Of a stretch of DNA of 31,761 nucleotides, positions 1 through 10,529 are shown piece by piece. The notes under the pieces were generated by a model, which was not told the DNA's origin, did no database searches, and saw only the letters and a program-made list of their open reading frames with translations. Position numbers and translations under genes: made by a program. The stretch is taken from positions 1 through 31,761 of IMG/VR virus record IMGVR_UViG_3300007960_000102; one strand, 5' to 3'. Position 1 is the first letter of the stretch. Every line of letters starts with the position of its first letter. The DNA is from a virus.

Positions 1-3000
1 ATATTTTCTTCTGGAGATAACTATAAAGTAAATGATAGAGTAGATATTGATATATCTGGTAGTGAAGGAATACAATCAAATATAGTTGTAAGTGAATTAG
101 ACGGAAGAAAAATAGAATCTTTTACTTTAATTGATGATGTAATAACAAACGCAGAATTCTTAATAGGAAATCCAAATACTACTGTACGAACAAGTTCACC
201 TCACCAACTGCAAAATGGCCAACCAGTTTTGATAAGTGGAATATCCACTATTACATCATCTAAGTTTGAAGGTATAAAATTTGTTAATGTTTATGAAAAG
301 AGATCACAATTATCTGAGGACATTGGTGATTCTATTACTACTGGGGTATCCACTTTTATAAAACTGAAGGACATTAGTGGATTTAAAGTTAATGATTTTA
401 TAGGAATAGGTACAGAAGTACTCTTAATTACTAATATTGACCCTAGAAGATCCGGATTTTATGTCAATAGACTTGAAAATGTGGGAGTTCATACAGTTGG
501 AATTGATGATGTAGTTTTATTGCCTACAGAATTTACTATACCAACAATTGGTGTAAATGATGTAACAATTGATAATTATACTACATTTTTTGATCCAAAA
601 TATTCTGTAGGTATTGGTACGAGTGGCTCAATTCGCACTGTTGTTGGATTTGGAACTACATCTTTCGAAACTAGATTTATACCACAAAGAAACATATATT
701 TACCATCTCACAAGTTTTATACTGGCCAGCCATTAATTTATAATTCTGGTTTCGCTGGTACATCATTATATGTTAATAATGTGGGATCTGCATCATCTAT
801 TAAACTACTTGATGATCAAATAGTTTATGCTGTCAATCTTGGTAAAGATTATATAGGGTTATCTACTATTGGATTTACTAGTTCTACAGGGATTGGAACC
901 AATTTTAATTCTTTAGAGTTTTGGGATCAAACTTCTTCTTATGGAATTATTGGAGCAGCTCATTCATTAACTACCATAAATCCAAAAATTACTGGAACCA
1001 TTCAAAATATAATAGGTTTAGTAACTACCAAAACAAATCATAATCTTTCTACCGATGATATTGTAACTCTTAAATTAACTACAGATTATAATGAAGTAGT
1101 CAAAGTTATTTTTGACCCTGTAAATAGAAAAGTTTTAATGAGAGAAATTTCTTTTTCTGATACTGATGTTTCTGTAGAAAGAAGCTCGATAGATATTTCT
1201 TCATATGATGGAAATATTGAAACAGGTGATAAAATTGTCTATGTGGCTACATCTCCCATAAATGGTTTAAGTAATTATGGTGTATATTATGTTTCAAAAA
1301 CAGATTTTAATTCTATAAACCTATGTCAGTATAGGAGTGATATTGATGAATCCAACTTTATTAGTTTTTCTTCAGATGGTGGTGTAGGAACTACGCACAA
1401 ATTATATTTTATTAACCCACAAATTTCATGTCTTAGAACTACAAAGATAGAATTTGATTTGTCCGATAGTAGTTTACTCGACCTCGATTTGCAATTCTAT
1501 TTTGATCCCAACTTCATTCAGAAAATTAATGAAAGAAGTGAATTTTTCGTATTTAGAAGTGGAACTCCAGGAAACTCTGGAGCTAAAGTTGTTTTGGATC
1601 TTTCCTCACAATTTTTCCCAATTTATTATAACTTATTCCCGAAAGGATCTTCAGATGAAAGTAAAAAACAAATATCATCTGATATAGATGTAAAATCTTA
1701 TAATAAAGTTTCTATAGTAAATCACCAACTTAATGACAAATTTAAAATAGTAGTTTCATCGGATAAAGTATTTTCTTTCTATAATACTAAGAAGTTAAGT
1801 TTTGTAGAAAATAATATTATTACGAAAGCCGCTACTAATTTTTCATATAAAACAACCTCTACTAGTGCATTAGGTCCGATATCTAAATTAAAAATTAATT
1901 TCCCAGGTGGAGGATATAAGAAATTGCCAAATATCAGGGGGATAAACAGTTCGTTCGGCAGTAATGCTGTATTAAAAGTAGTATCTCCAAATATTGGAAG
2001 GGTTGAAACTTTTAGTAGAGTTAAAGACGGATTTGATTATCCAACAGATCCAACACTATCACCGTCTCTAAGTGTTCCTACTGTTATTGGAATAAAAGAT
2101 ATAAGAACTATAGATTATATTGGAATAACAACTGGCGGAAAACGATATAATAATTCTCCAAAATTAGTAGTTAAAAATGATACTAGTGGAATTGAACTTA
2201 ATGCTGTAGTATCTGGCGGATCTATAATTTCGGTTGATGTAATTAAAAATTCCACTTCATTATCATCACCATTAGAAATAATTCCAATATATAACTCAAA
2301 TGGATATGAAATTGATTCTATTTCTGTAGCCGGTAATTTAGTGACACTAGAATTACTTAATGATCCCGCTATAAATCCTTATATACCAATCGGATATGGA
2401 ATAACAGATTATATCTACCCATTTAAAATCGGAGATCAAATTTTTATTGAAAATTGTAGACTAACTGATACGACTGCAGATGATTCTAATTATAATTCAT
2501 CTTCGTATAACTATGCATTCTTTGATGTTGTCGGTGTAAACACTAATAATAATACTGTAACATATGACATGACAGGAATTTCTACAGGTTCCTTTGGTAC
2601 ATACAGTGATGAGTTTAACTTGGGGGTTGTCATTAATAGAAATGATATGCCACAATTTGAAATGGTATTAAGAGATGATGTTAATTATATTTCAAATGAA
2701 AAAATCTCCTCAGAAACATTTTCTGGTGTAGTAATGGAAAATGGTTGGGATAATGATCTCAATCAAATGAGATTAAAAAATATTTTCGGAGAAATAAATA
2801 CGGGAGATAAAATATTTGGAGAAACATCAAAAATTAATGGTACTGTTGAATATTTTGATGTATTCAACTTATTTGCTACTTTAGGAGTTTCCAGAGATAA
2901 AACATCTTCAATAGATTTATCCTCTGGTATCTTGAATGACTCTTTACAAAAAATTTCAGATAATTTTTATTATCAAAAGTTTTCATATTCAATTAAAGGA

Positions 3001-6000
3001 AATATTCCATATAATATTTGGAGAGAATCTGTAAGATCTATACTACATCCTTCCGGATTTAAAGAATTTTCTGATTTGGAAATTTTGACAAAACCAACTT
3101 TAAATGAAGTTAATTTGGGTATTGCTAAGTCTACTGACATGAAACCAAGGTTATCATTAACCGATACAGTTACATTAGTTAGTATTGATCAAACAACACC
3201 TATGAGTTTGAGAAACAATTTTGCTAGAGTTTATGAAGAAGAATTATTGCCTGATGGATCTACACAAAACATATACTTGGATGAAGGAATTGATTTAACC
3301 TCTTATATTATTAATAGGACAAATAAAGTTGTTGAAATAGATGACATTAGTGATCAATTTGAAGGATCTTCTTTGCAAGAGTTGGATTCTCGTTTTGCTG
3401 GTGGATCAGATTTATTAGATTCAAATAGACAATTTATCCAAGAAGAAGTTGTAGGATTTATTACTGCAAGATATCCGGGAATTAGTACAAATATTGGTTG
3501 GAGTAGAACAACATTTTATGATAGTATTGGATATATTGTTGACTTCATATCTCACGATGTAAAATATGAGTCAAATAACAAATCTATTGAAGGAGGACTG
3601 GCTTATTGGGCTGGATTAGGTACTAGTTACGTATCAGAAATAACGGATGAAACTATACATGCAATTGGTTATGTAGTTGATCTTTCAAAATATATTATCA
3701 ATAACGTTGGAGTTACTACTTCATATCAACAGGGGTATTCTATTGGGATATCATCGGTGATTTATAACAACTTGACTGGTGTAACGACTGTTTCAACTAC
3801 AACTTCCCATGGATTATCGACAACAACAACCAACTATATTCTCTTAAAAGATCTATCATTCTCATTTGATGCTGGTGCTGGAGTTACTACTGCAATTTTC
3901 CCAAGTTTAAACTTGACTGACGGACCACTATCATATCAGAGATTTGTTTATGAAGTAGAAGTTGTTGATCCCATAAGATTCAGAATAAATGTTGGCCCGT
4001 CCACAATAAATTATAATTATGTTGGCGGAGGTACAGCTGAAAAGTCATTTATATTTGTTGATCAGTATTTTGATGATAGTATTTTGCCAGATTTTGATTG
4101 TAGTCCAGATTACAATGAAAATTGTTATGTCGATGTTCAATCATCAATTATCAATTCCGCTGGAATAATAACTTCAATAATCGGAATCGGAACCACAGCT
4201 GTCCCAACTACAATAACTTATCCTTCTCTTGCTAAAGGTGGATCTGTAGTTGGATTGAGTACCTTTAAACTAAAAAATAAAGGGACTTCACTGTTTAAAC
4301 ATGAGTTTACTGGCAGTTCTATTGATATTATTGAAGAGAAATTTGTAATTCCAAATCACAACTTCCAATCCGGTCAAGAGTTGATATATTCATATTCCAA
4401 TGGAAGTCCTATTGGAATTGCAACTACTTCTTACGTAACTGGCACTGTTGATACACTATTAAATGTATTTGATTATGATGGCACGGCTATTTTAGAAAAT
4501 GGATATAATGTTGCAATTAGTACTACTATTTCCGGAACTGTCGCAACAGGTCCAACTGGAGTTATAGAATATTTCCAAATACCATCAACTACCACAGGCC
4601 TTGGCACTGATGCTGAATTCAGTGTCCTTATTGCATATAGTGGTGGAGGAGTGGCTGTGTCTACAAATATCATTCCCACTTATGGTGGATATGGTTATAG
4701 TGTTGGTGATCAAGTCTCTATTTCTGGAACTCATTTCTCAGGAACAAGCCCAGCTAATGATTTAACATTTAATATTTCTAAGACAGGTCCAACAGTACTA
4801 CAGTCAGAGTCAAATAATAGTTATTCGTCTGTTCCATCTAACGATGCGACTGGAGCAACTTTTGACATCGCTAGAGATTCTGATGGTGCTATTAACTATG
4901 TTAAAGTTTTAAATGGCGGATCTGGTTATAACAATAACTCTGTAATTTCTGTAGCAGGTACTTACATCGGTGGATCAAGTTCCAACGATGATCTATCATT
5001 TAGTCCGTTGGAATTGGGCACTAAAATTTTACCAACATCAGTATTTGTATATAAATTAAACGATAATGAATTTAAACTTTCCGGATTATCTACAAGTGTA
5101 TTTTTCAATATAACCGGAGTAGGAACAGCAACTCATTCGCTGGAGTATAAAGATCCTAATGCTAGTGCAATTATTACAATAGATGGAATAATTCAAAAAG
5201 CAGTGACTAGAAAATCATTAAGTGTATCTTTTGGATCTAGTGTTTCCTCGGCCTCAACCACATTAATTGATATCTCCGCTGGTATTTCATCATTATCTCT
5301 AGGTGATATTATTAATATCGATAATGAATATGTTTCAATTAAAACTATTGGAATAACTTCTGAAAATCAGATAGAGGTTGAACGTGGATATTTTGGTACA
5401 GTTGCTTCAGCACACACGATAGGTGCTGGTGGAACAGTATTATCTGGGGATTTCAATATTGTAGGAGATGTAATATACTTCGATGATCCCCCTAATGGAA
5501 AAATTGGTCCTGTTGGATTGCAAACAGGATCTACATTTAGTGGAAGGGCTTTTAGTAGACAATTTAATCCAGATACTCCAGAAGATAAAAATATTTTATT
5601 TGATGATATATCACTATCCTTTACTGGTGTTGCAGCTACAGAATTTACATTAAAGTCTGGTGGAGAAACTGTCAATACTATTTTTAATAATGTTAATAGT
5701 TCTACAAATATTAATAATAATCCAATAGTATTAATTAATAATGTTTTCCAAAACCCTACTAGTGACCTCACAGTTGACGGAGAGGGAGTAAATGTTATCA
5801 GGTTCTTATCTGGTACTCCAAATTCTGGAAAAATATCAAAAGTTTCTATATCTACAAGTTATGGTTATGCTCCAAGAATTGGAGCAGCTGCTACTGCGGT
5901 AGTTTCTGCTGCCGGAACTATTTCAGATATAATTGTTACTGGATCTGGTTCTGGATATAGAAATCCACCAGTTGTAAGTATTGCATCTACTATTGGATTT

Positions 6001-8895
6001 GGTGGAAGTATAACTGCTACGGTAAGTGCTGCTGGGACTATTTCCGGATTTACCATTGTCAATGCAGGATCTTCATACACAACAACCTCATTACCAGAGG
6101 TTGTTATCGGAATTCCTACTGGTTATAGTAATCTTAATTTGGAGTATACTGGAGGGACTTCTGGAGTAGGCCAAAAGGCAAAACTTACTGTAGAAGTAGG
6201 AATGGGATCAAGTGTAATTGCATATAAGTTTGATCAACCTGGAATTGGATATAAGGTTGGGGATAAACTCACACCTGTTGGAATCGTAACTGATCCACTA
6301 CTTAGTTTTGAACCCTTTGTATTAACCGTAGATGGAGTAGAAACAGATAGTTTCTCTGGATTCTATCCCGGTCAATTTATACAATTTGATGATATTTCAC
6401 AATTCTTCAATGGATTTGCTAAGAAATTTACATTAACAACTACTTTAAATGGAGTTAAACAGGTTTTGGGACTGAGGGTTCCTGATGGAACAGATTTGGA
6501 TATAACAAATAATATCTTTATATACATAAATGATATCTTACAAGTTCCAAATACAGCTTATAGATTCTCTGGAAGTAGAGTAATATTTACCGAAGCTCCT
6601 AAACCAGGTTCTAAGTGTGTTATTCTGTATTACAGAGGTTCTTCCACTGACGTTGAGTTAGTTGATCCACCTAAAACTATTAAACCTGGAGATATAGTCA
6701 CCATACAGGAAAATCCTGAAGATTTATTTGATATTTCTCAATTCGAAAGAGTTGTTAAAAAAATTGCAGCCGCAGATCAATTTGAAACATTTAATTATTA
6801 TTCAGTAGGAATTATTACTGATCCTGCAAAGATTAGACCTCTTTCTTGGCGTAAACAACTTAATGATACGGTAATCAATGGCTCTCTGTATTCCAAATCT
6901 AGACCAAGTTTACAGAGTAATATAAAACCGTTTGCAACAGTCATTAAAAAAATAGAACCCACTGATACAGTGATATATGTTGATAATGCATATCCATTAT
7001 TTACAGATTTTGATAATCTTCCTGAAGATATACGAGATGCATTAATAGTTGAAAATAGAACTGTTAGAGAGTCTTTGGGTCAGGCTGTAGTGTCATCTGC
7101 TTCTACAATTTCATCCATTATTATTAATGATGGCGGAGTTGGATACGCTAATACACAGTCACCTAAAGTAATTATTTCTGAATCATTAATTACTAAAAAG
7201 GATCCAATTTTTAATTGGACTGGAGTTAATGGAATAACCACGTCATATGATTTAAAATCAATCAAATATAACAATAAATTTGTTGCCGTTGGAAATAATT
7301 CTGTATATTCTACCAGCTTTGATGGAATAGATTGGCAGGTTTCTACAGTCGGATTTGGAGTATCTTCTAATTTCAATTCTCTTGAAATTGTGGGAGTTGG
7401 TGTAAGCAATTTCTTAGTTTCTGTAGGAAATTTAGGAAAAGTTATAAAAGCCACAGACTACGGAAATATAATAACTCCATGGACTCAGATTGGATTGGAA
7501 GAAGAGGTTTCAATTCTTGGTCTTGGTGCAGTAAGTAGAGTAGGTAGTGGATATAGTGGAACACTTAATCAGATCGCATACTCAAGTATAACGGATACTT
7601 GGGTTACTGTAGGTACAGCGGGATCAATATTTATGGGTCCCGGAGTAACTACAGAGTCATTTGTAAGTAGATATTCGGAAACTCTATCAGATTTGAATAG
7701 TGTAACTTTTGGAGCCGAATATTTTGTGGCAGTTGGTAATGATGGTGTAATTAGAACTTCCAATGATGGAAATGTCTGGGAATTTGTAAACCCACCGGTA
7801 GCTACTAATTTAAATAAGGTCATTTATGTTGAAGGCAAATATGTTGCTGTTGGAGATTATGGAATAATTGTTAGATCTATAAATAGAAATTCATATGAAA
7901 TTATTTCAAATAATCTTGGGATAGTAAATATAAAAAATATTTACTATAGTTATGGTTTCTATGTAATTATTACATCTTTAGGTGATTTATATTATTCATT
8001 TGATCTAAGTAATTGGATTTATAGATCCACGTCACAACCAAACTTTGTCAATGACTTAGTTTTTGTTGATAATATTGGTTCTGATGGAAGATACGTTGCT
8101 ATAGGATCTGGTGCTACTGCAATATATTCCGAACCTGTATATAATAGAGCTACTGCTATATCTAATATAACTTCTGGAGTGGTTACTTCTATACAGATTG
8201 TAAATTCTGGATTTGGATATGATTCAAATACCCCACCACCAGTAATAATAGAACCAGATAGTTTTAATAATGAATTAATTAGATCTTTAAAAGTTGTCGG
8301 TGATCATGGAATAATTATTGGAGTCACTACATATATTACTGGAACTCCCGGCATAGGAACAACTTCTCCAAAAATTTCGTTTACATTACAATCTGAGCAA
8401 TATGATAATAGTACTCTCGGAATTGGATATTCTAGTTTAAATTCCTTCGGAATTTCTAATAGTCAATTGTCCAAAGGAGATTACTTTGTAATTACTGACA
8501 GTAATGTTGAAACAGGAGGAGACCTAGTTGGAATTACTACACTTCTTGGTGGCATGAGCAATTATCCAAATTCTAAAATTGGTATAGCGAAATCTTTCAT
8601 AGATGGAGTTTATATTGTAGAAGATGTAACTACTCCATCAATTGGAATTGTAACTGTTACATGTAATTTTGCTCCTATGGTGGATAATTATCTTAAAGTT
8701 TATACCAGAGGGTCCAATAATAGTGGAGTTGGAACAAATAATTATTATGGAAGATATAGTTGGGCTAAAATTTATGATTATCAAAATAGAATTTTAGGTG
8801 ACCCAAAAACTTTTGAAGTTTTTAATGACAATGGAATTAATGGAATTTCATCTTCCCCCAAAATTATTAGAACTAGAAATATAATAAGTAAGTAA
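1..8895 (+). CDS. Giant baseplate-region virion structural protein, 5'-truncated (VrlC-like)
   Basis: The frame is open from the first base, so the real start lies left of the window; at least 2964 residues are present. It stands directly before gp8, the place of T4 gene 7 (gp7, 1032 aa), and resembles the very large protein often called VrlC in cyanophages. Visible parts, in window codons: beta-rich repeats with GGxGYxxxPxV motifs (about 635, 715, 1565, 1640, 1985, 2025, 2380, 2738); a helix-rich stretch (about 1115-1255) containing IQEEVVGFITARYPG; an IDNE...RGYFGT...AH module (about 1750-1815); a YVDNAYPLF segment (about 2325); a probable beta-propeller (2406-2713); and a C-terminal YYGRYSWAKIYDYQNR block. 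No signal peptide or membrane segment is seen. A structural role in or around the baseplate wedge is inferred from position and family resemblance; the exact role is unknown. Confidence 0.8.
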   Translation: MFSSGDNYKVNDRVDIDISGSEGIQSNIVVSELDGRKIESFTLIDDVITNAEFLIGNPNTTVRTSSPHQLQNGQPVLISGISTITSSKFEGIKFVNVYEKRSQLSEDIGDSITTGVSTFIKLKDISGFKVNDFIGIGTEVLLITNIDPRRSGFYVNRLENVGVHTVGIDDVVLLPTEFTIPTIGVNDVTIDNYTTFFDPKYSVGIGTSGSIRTVVGFGTTSFETRFIPQRNIYLPSHKFYTGQPLIYNSGFAGTSLYVNNVGSASSIKLLDDQIVYAVNLGKDYIGLSTIGFTSSTGIGTNFNSLEFWDQTSSYGIIGAAHSLTTINPKITGTIQNIIGLVTTKTNHNLSTDDIVTLKLTTDYNEVVKVIFDPVNRKVLMREISFSDTDVSVERSSIDISSYDGNIETGDKIVYVATSPINGLSNYGVYYVSKTDFNSINLCQYRSDIDESNFISFSSDGGVGTTHKLYFINPQISCLRTTKIEFDLSDSSLLDLDLQFYFDPNFIQKINERSEFFVFRSGTPGNSGAKVVLDLSSQFFPIYYNLFPKGSSDESKKQISSDIDVKSYNKVSIVNHQLNDKFKIVVSSDKVFSFYNTKKLSFVENNIITKAATNFSYKTTSTSALGPISKLKINFPGGGYKKLPNIRGINSSFGSNAVLKVVSPNIGRVETFSRVKDGFDYPTDPTLSPSLSVPTVIGIKDIRTIDYIGITTGGKRYNNSPKLVVKNDTSGIELNAVVSGGSIISVDVIKNSTSLSSPLEIIPIYNSNGYEIDSISVAGNLVTLELLNDPAINPYIPIGYGITDYIYPFKIGDQIFIENCRLTDTTADDSNYNSSSYNYAFFDVVGVNTNNNTVTYDMTGISTGSFGTYSDEFNLGVVINRNDMPQFEMVLRDDVNYISNEKISSETFSGVVMENGWDNDLNQMRLKNIFGEINTGDKIFGETSKINGTVEYFDVFNLFATLGVSRDKTSSIDLSSGILNDSLQKISDNFYYQKFSYSIKGNIPYNIWRESVRSILHPSGFKEFSDLEILTKPTLNEVNLGIAKSTDMKPRLSLTDTVTLVSIDQTTPMSLRNNFARVYEEELLPDGSTQNIYLDEGIDLTSYIINRTNKVVEIDDISDQFEGSSLQELDSRFAGGSDLLDSNRQFIQEEVVGFITARYPGISTNIGWSRTTFYDSIGYIVDFISHDVKYESNNKSIEGGLAYWAGLGTSYVSEITDETIHAIGYVVDLSKYIINNVGVTTSYQQGYSIGISSVIYNNLTGVTTVSTTTSHGLSTTTTNYILLKDLSFSFDAGAGVTTAIFPSLNLTDGPLSYQRFVYEVEVVDPIRFRINVGPSTINYNYVGGGTAEKSFIFVDQYFDDSILPDFDCSPDYNENCYVDVQSSIINSAGIITSIIGIGTTAVPTTITYPSLAKGGSVVGLSTFKLKNKGTSLFKHEFTGSSIDIIEEKFVIPNHNFQSGQELIYSYSNGSPIGIATTSYVTGTVDTLLNVFDYDGTAILENGYNVAISTTISGTVATGPTGVIEYFQIPSTTTGLGTDAEFSVLIAYSGGGVAVSTNIIPTYGGYGYSVGDQVSISGTHFSGTSPANDLTFNISKTGPTVLQSESNNSYSSVPSNDATGATFDIARDSDGAINYVKVLNGGSGYNNNSVISVAGTYIGGSSSNDDLSFSPLELGTKILPTSVFVYKLNDNEFKLSGLSTSVFFNITGVGTATHSLEYKDPNASAIITIDGIIQKAVTRKSLSVSFGSSVSSASTTLIDISAGISSLSLGDIINIDNEYVSIKTIGITSENQIEVERGYFGTVASAHTIGAGGTVLSGDFNIVGDVIYFDDPPNGKIGPVGLQTGSTFSGRAFSRQFNPDTPEDKNILFDDISLSFTGVAATEFTLKSGGETVNTIFNNVNSSTNINNNPIVLINNVFQNPTSDLTVDGEGVNVIRFLSGTPNSGKISKVSISTSYGYAPRIGAAATAVVSAAGTISDIIVTGSGSGYRNPPVVSIASTIGFGGSITATVSAAGTISGFTIVNAGSSYTTTSLPEVVIGIPTGYSNLNLEYTGGTSGVGQKAKLTVEVGMGSSVIAYKFDQPGIGYKVGDKLTPVGIVTDPLLSFEPFVLTVDGVETDSFSGFYPGQFIQFDDISQFFNGFAKKFTLTTTLNGVKQVLGLRVPDGTDLDITNNIFIYINDILQVPNTAYRFSGSRVIFTEAPKPGSKCVILYYRGSSTDVELVDPPKTIKPGDIVTIQENPEDLFDISQFERVVKKIAAADQFETFNYYSVGIITDPAKIRPLSWRKQLNDTVINGSLYSKSRPSLQSNIKPFATVIKKIEPTDTVIYVDNAYPLFTDFDNLPEDIRDALIVENRTVRESLGQAVVSSASTISSIIINDGGVGYANTQSPKVIISESLITKKDPIFNWTGVNGITTSYDLKSIKYNNKFVAVGNNSVYSTSFDGIDWQVSTVGFGVSSNFNSLEIVGVGVSNFLVSVGNLGKVIKATDYGNIITPWTQIGLEEEVSILGLGAVSRVGSGYSGTLNQIAYSSITDTWVTVGTAGSIFMGPGVTTESFVSRYSETLSDLNSVTFGAEYFVAVGNDGVIRTSNDGNVWEFVNPPVATNLNKVIYVEGKYVAVGDYGIIVRSINRNSYEIISNNLGIVNIKNIYYSYGFYVIITSLGDLYYSFDLSNWIYRSTSQPNFVNDLVFVDNIGSDGRYVAIGSGATAIYSEPVYNRATAISNITSGVVTSIQIVNSGFGYDSNTPPPVIIEPDSFNNELIRSLKVVGDHGIIIGVTTYITGTPGIGTTSPKISFTLQSEQYDNSTLGIGYSSLNSFGISNSQLSKGDYFVITDSNVETGGDLVGITTLLGGMSNYPNSKIGIAKSFIDGVYIVEDVTTPSIGIVTVTCNFAPMVDNYLKVYTRGSNNSGVGTNNYYGRYSWAKIYDYQNRILGDPKTFEVFNDNGINGISSSPKIIRTRNIISK
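7219..8130 (+). other. Probable seven-bladed Asp-box (BNR-like) beta-propeller domain within the giant virion protein
   Basis: Seven copies of a (F/Y)VAVGxxGxIxxS-like strand pair follow one another: FVAVGNNSVYSTS, FLVSVGNLGKVIKAT, WVTVGTAGSIFMG, FVAVGNDGVIRTS, YVAVGDYGIIVRS, YVIITSLGDLYYS and YVAIGSGATAIYS. Three carry Asp-box-like endings: STSFDGIDW (7309-7335), RTSNDGNVWEF (7753-7785) and YYSFDLSNW (7990-8016). This is the pattern of sialidase/BNR/Ycf48-type propellers, where the SxDxGxxW turn recurs once per blade. In a tail protein such a fold would fit glycan or surface binding, but no catalytic residues of a sialidase can be assigned, so function is inference only. Confidence 0.62.
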
Positions 8896-8901
8896 AATGT
8901 A

Positions 8902-8909
8902 ACTAAATA
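8902..8909 (+). promoter_or_regulatory. Weak late-promoter-like box ACTAAATA before gp8
   Basis: ACTAAATA differs from the T4-type late box TATAAATA at two positions but keeps the TAAATA core. It lies 20 nt before the gp8 ATG, in the 33-nt gap after the giant gene. The same CTAAATA core precedes gp15 and the 654-aa gene. In DNA this AT-rich it may be chance. Confidence 0.25.
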
Positions 8910-8928
8910 AAAAAAAGTATGTTCTAAA

Positions 8929-10524
8929 ATGCCAGCCATAATATCAGATCAATTTAGAATTGTAAATGCGGAAAACTTTATAAAAAGTGTTTCTGGGGTG
9001 GGCGATACATCAAATAAATATTACACTTTTATCGGACTACCTAACAGTAATAATTTTGCTGCTGGAGGTTCTCCTACTTGGTCATCCAATACTCCATCTC
9101 CACTTGATGGATTTAAGGAAGAATATCAAGTTAAGGAGAGTATATTAACCTTAAAACAAATTGCAACTCAAGATGTTAGGAGACTTGTTCGAAAAGTTAC
9201 CTGGACAGCTGGAAACACTTATGAAATGTATAGGCATGACTATAGTGTATTTAATGTTACTCCTGTTACTTCCCAAACGAGTCTCTATGAAGCAAATTAT
9301 TATGTAATTAACGAAGATTTGAGAGTTTATATATGTTTACAAAATGGAACTGATCCTGAAAATCCAAAAGGAAGACCATCTTTCGACCAACCAACTTTTA
9401 TTGACTTAGAACCAAGAGCTGCTGGCGCTAGTGGTGATGGATATATTTGGAAATATTTGTATACGATCAAACCATCGGAGATTGTTAAATTTGATTCTAT
9501 TGAATTTATTCCAGTACCAGAAGATTGGGGAAATACTGGGGAATCTATATCCACAAAAAATAATGCAGTTGATGGAAAAATTGAAGTCATTATTATTAAT
9601 GAAAGAGGATCAAATTATCAACCAATTTCTACATCCTTTTCTAATGTTCCTATTTTAGGTGATGGTTCTGGTGGTAAAGCCACGATAACCATTGACTCTT
9701 TTGGAAAAGTTTCCGAAGTATTTGTTACAGATGGCGGAAAGGGGTATACATATGGAACAATTCAGTTTTATCCAGGTGCTCCAGGTTCTGAAGTTACTGG
9801 TCCATTACGCCAACTAAGTAATACTGGTATAGGTACGACATCTGTTGCATCTTTTAACGTCATTATTCCACCAAAGGGTGGTCATGGGTATGATATTTAT
9901 AGAGAGTTGGGAGCATATAGAGTACTATTATATTCCAGATTCGAAACATTGGAAAGTAATCCTGATACTATTTTGGGAAATGATTTTGCCAGGGTTGGGA
10001 TATTAAGAAATCCAACAATAGTTGGAAGTACTAATCAATTACTCGATGTATCTTTAGTTAGTGGATTAAATGCTTTAAAACTATCTGGAGTTACTACTAA
10101 TACAACATATGCTATAGACTCAGAAATAACGCAAACTGTTGGACTTGGTTCTACTGCAATTGGATTTGTATCCTCTTGGGACCCGATAACAGGCGTTTTG
10201 AAGTATTATCAACCAACAGGATTAGCTTCAAGTGAGACTGGATTTAAAATTATTCCATTTACTGCAACTCCAGATGTTGGATATGGATTGACAATTAATT
10301 GTTCATCAATTATTGGTCCAACTTTAGTAATCAACTCCAATTTTAATGGCGTAAGTACAACAATAAATAATAGAATATATCAGTTGGGACAAGAGTTTGT
10401 AGCGGGTATTTCTTCTGCTGAATATAACAAAAAATCCGGTGATATTATCTATTTGGATAATAGACAACCAATTCCCAGATCAGCCAACCAAAAAGAAGAC
10501 ATTAAAATTGTATTGGAGTTCTAA
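8929..10524 (+). CDS. 8: Baseplate wedge protein gp8
   Basis: Homologue of T4 gp8, a dimeric component of the baseplate wedge that works with gp6, gp7, gp10, gp25 and gp53. The strongest signatures are GDGYIWKYLYTI (about residue 167), matching GDGYVWEYLFEI of T4 gp8, and the C-terminus SGDIIYLDNRQPI...KEDIKIVLEF, matching SGEMIYMENRPPI...TEEINILFTF. It has 531 residues against 334 in T4. The extra length is mainly a central beta region (about 215-430) with GGKGYTYGTIQF-type repeats also seen in neighbouring virion proteins. The ATG at 8929 starts the conserved MPAIISDQFRIVNAENF N-terminus, although no good ribosome site is visible before it. It follows the giant gene after 33 nt and is 5 nt from the next gene. 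Confidence 0.93.
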   Translation: MPAIISDQFRIVNAENFIKSVSGVGDTSNKYYTFIGLPNSNNFAAGGSPTWSSNTPSPLDGFKEEYQVKESILTLKQIATQDVRRLVRKVTWTAGNTYEMYRHDYSVFNVTPVTSQTSLYEANYYVINEDLRVYICLQNGTDPENPKGRPSFDQPTFIDLEPRAAGASGDGYIWKYLYTIKPSEIVKFDSIEFIPVPEDWGNTGESISTKNNAVDGKIEVIIINERGSNYQPISTSFSNVPILGDGSGGKATITIDSFGKVSEVFVTDGGKGYTYGTIQFYPGAPGSEVTGPLRQLSNTGIGTTSVASFNVIIPPKGGHGYDIYRELGAYRVLLYSRFETLESNPDTILGNDFARVGILRNPTIVGSTNQLLDVSLVSGLNALKLSGVTTNTTYAIDSEITQTVGLGSTAIGFVSSWDPITGVLKYYQPTGLASSETGFKIIPFTATPDVGYGLTINCSSIIGPTLVINSNFNGVSTTINNRIYQLGQEFVAGISSAEYNKKSGDIIYLDNRQPIPRSANQKEDIKIVLEF

Positions 10525-10529
10525 TAGAA

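Noticed and set aside
229-231. In-frame TTG as the start of the giant protein
   Set aside because: The same frame is open back to base 1 with the same amino-acid character, so this is an internal codon and the true start is outside the window.
5367-6080. Minus-strand open frames opposite the giant gene
   Set aside because: They are opposite conserved beta-repeat coding sequence and their products are low-complexity reflections of it.
7878-7885. Perfect TATAAATA box inside the giant gene
   Set aside because: It lies deep in coding sequence, with no gene start nearby; in such AT-rich DNA an eight-base match is expected by chance.
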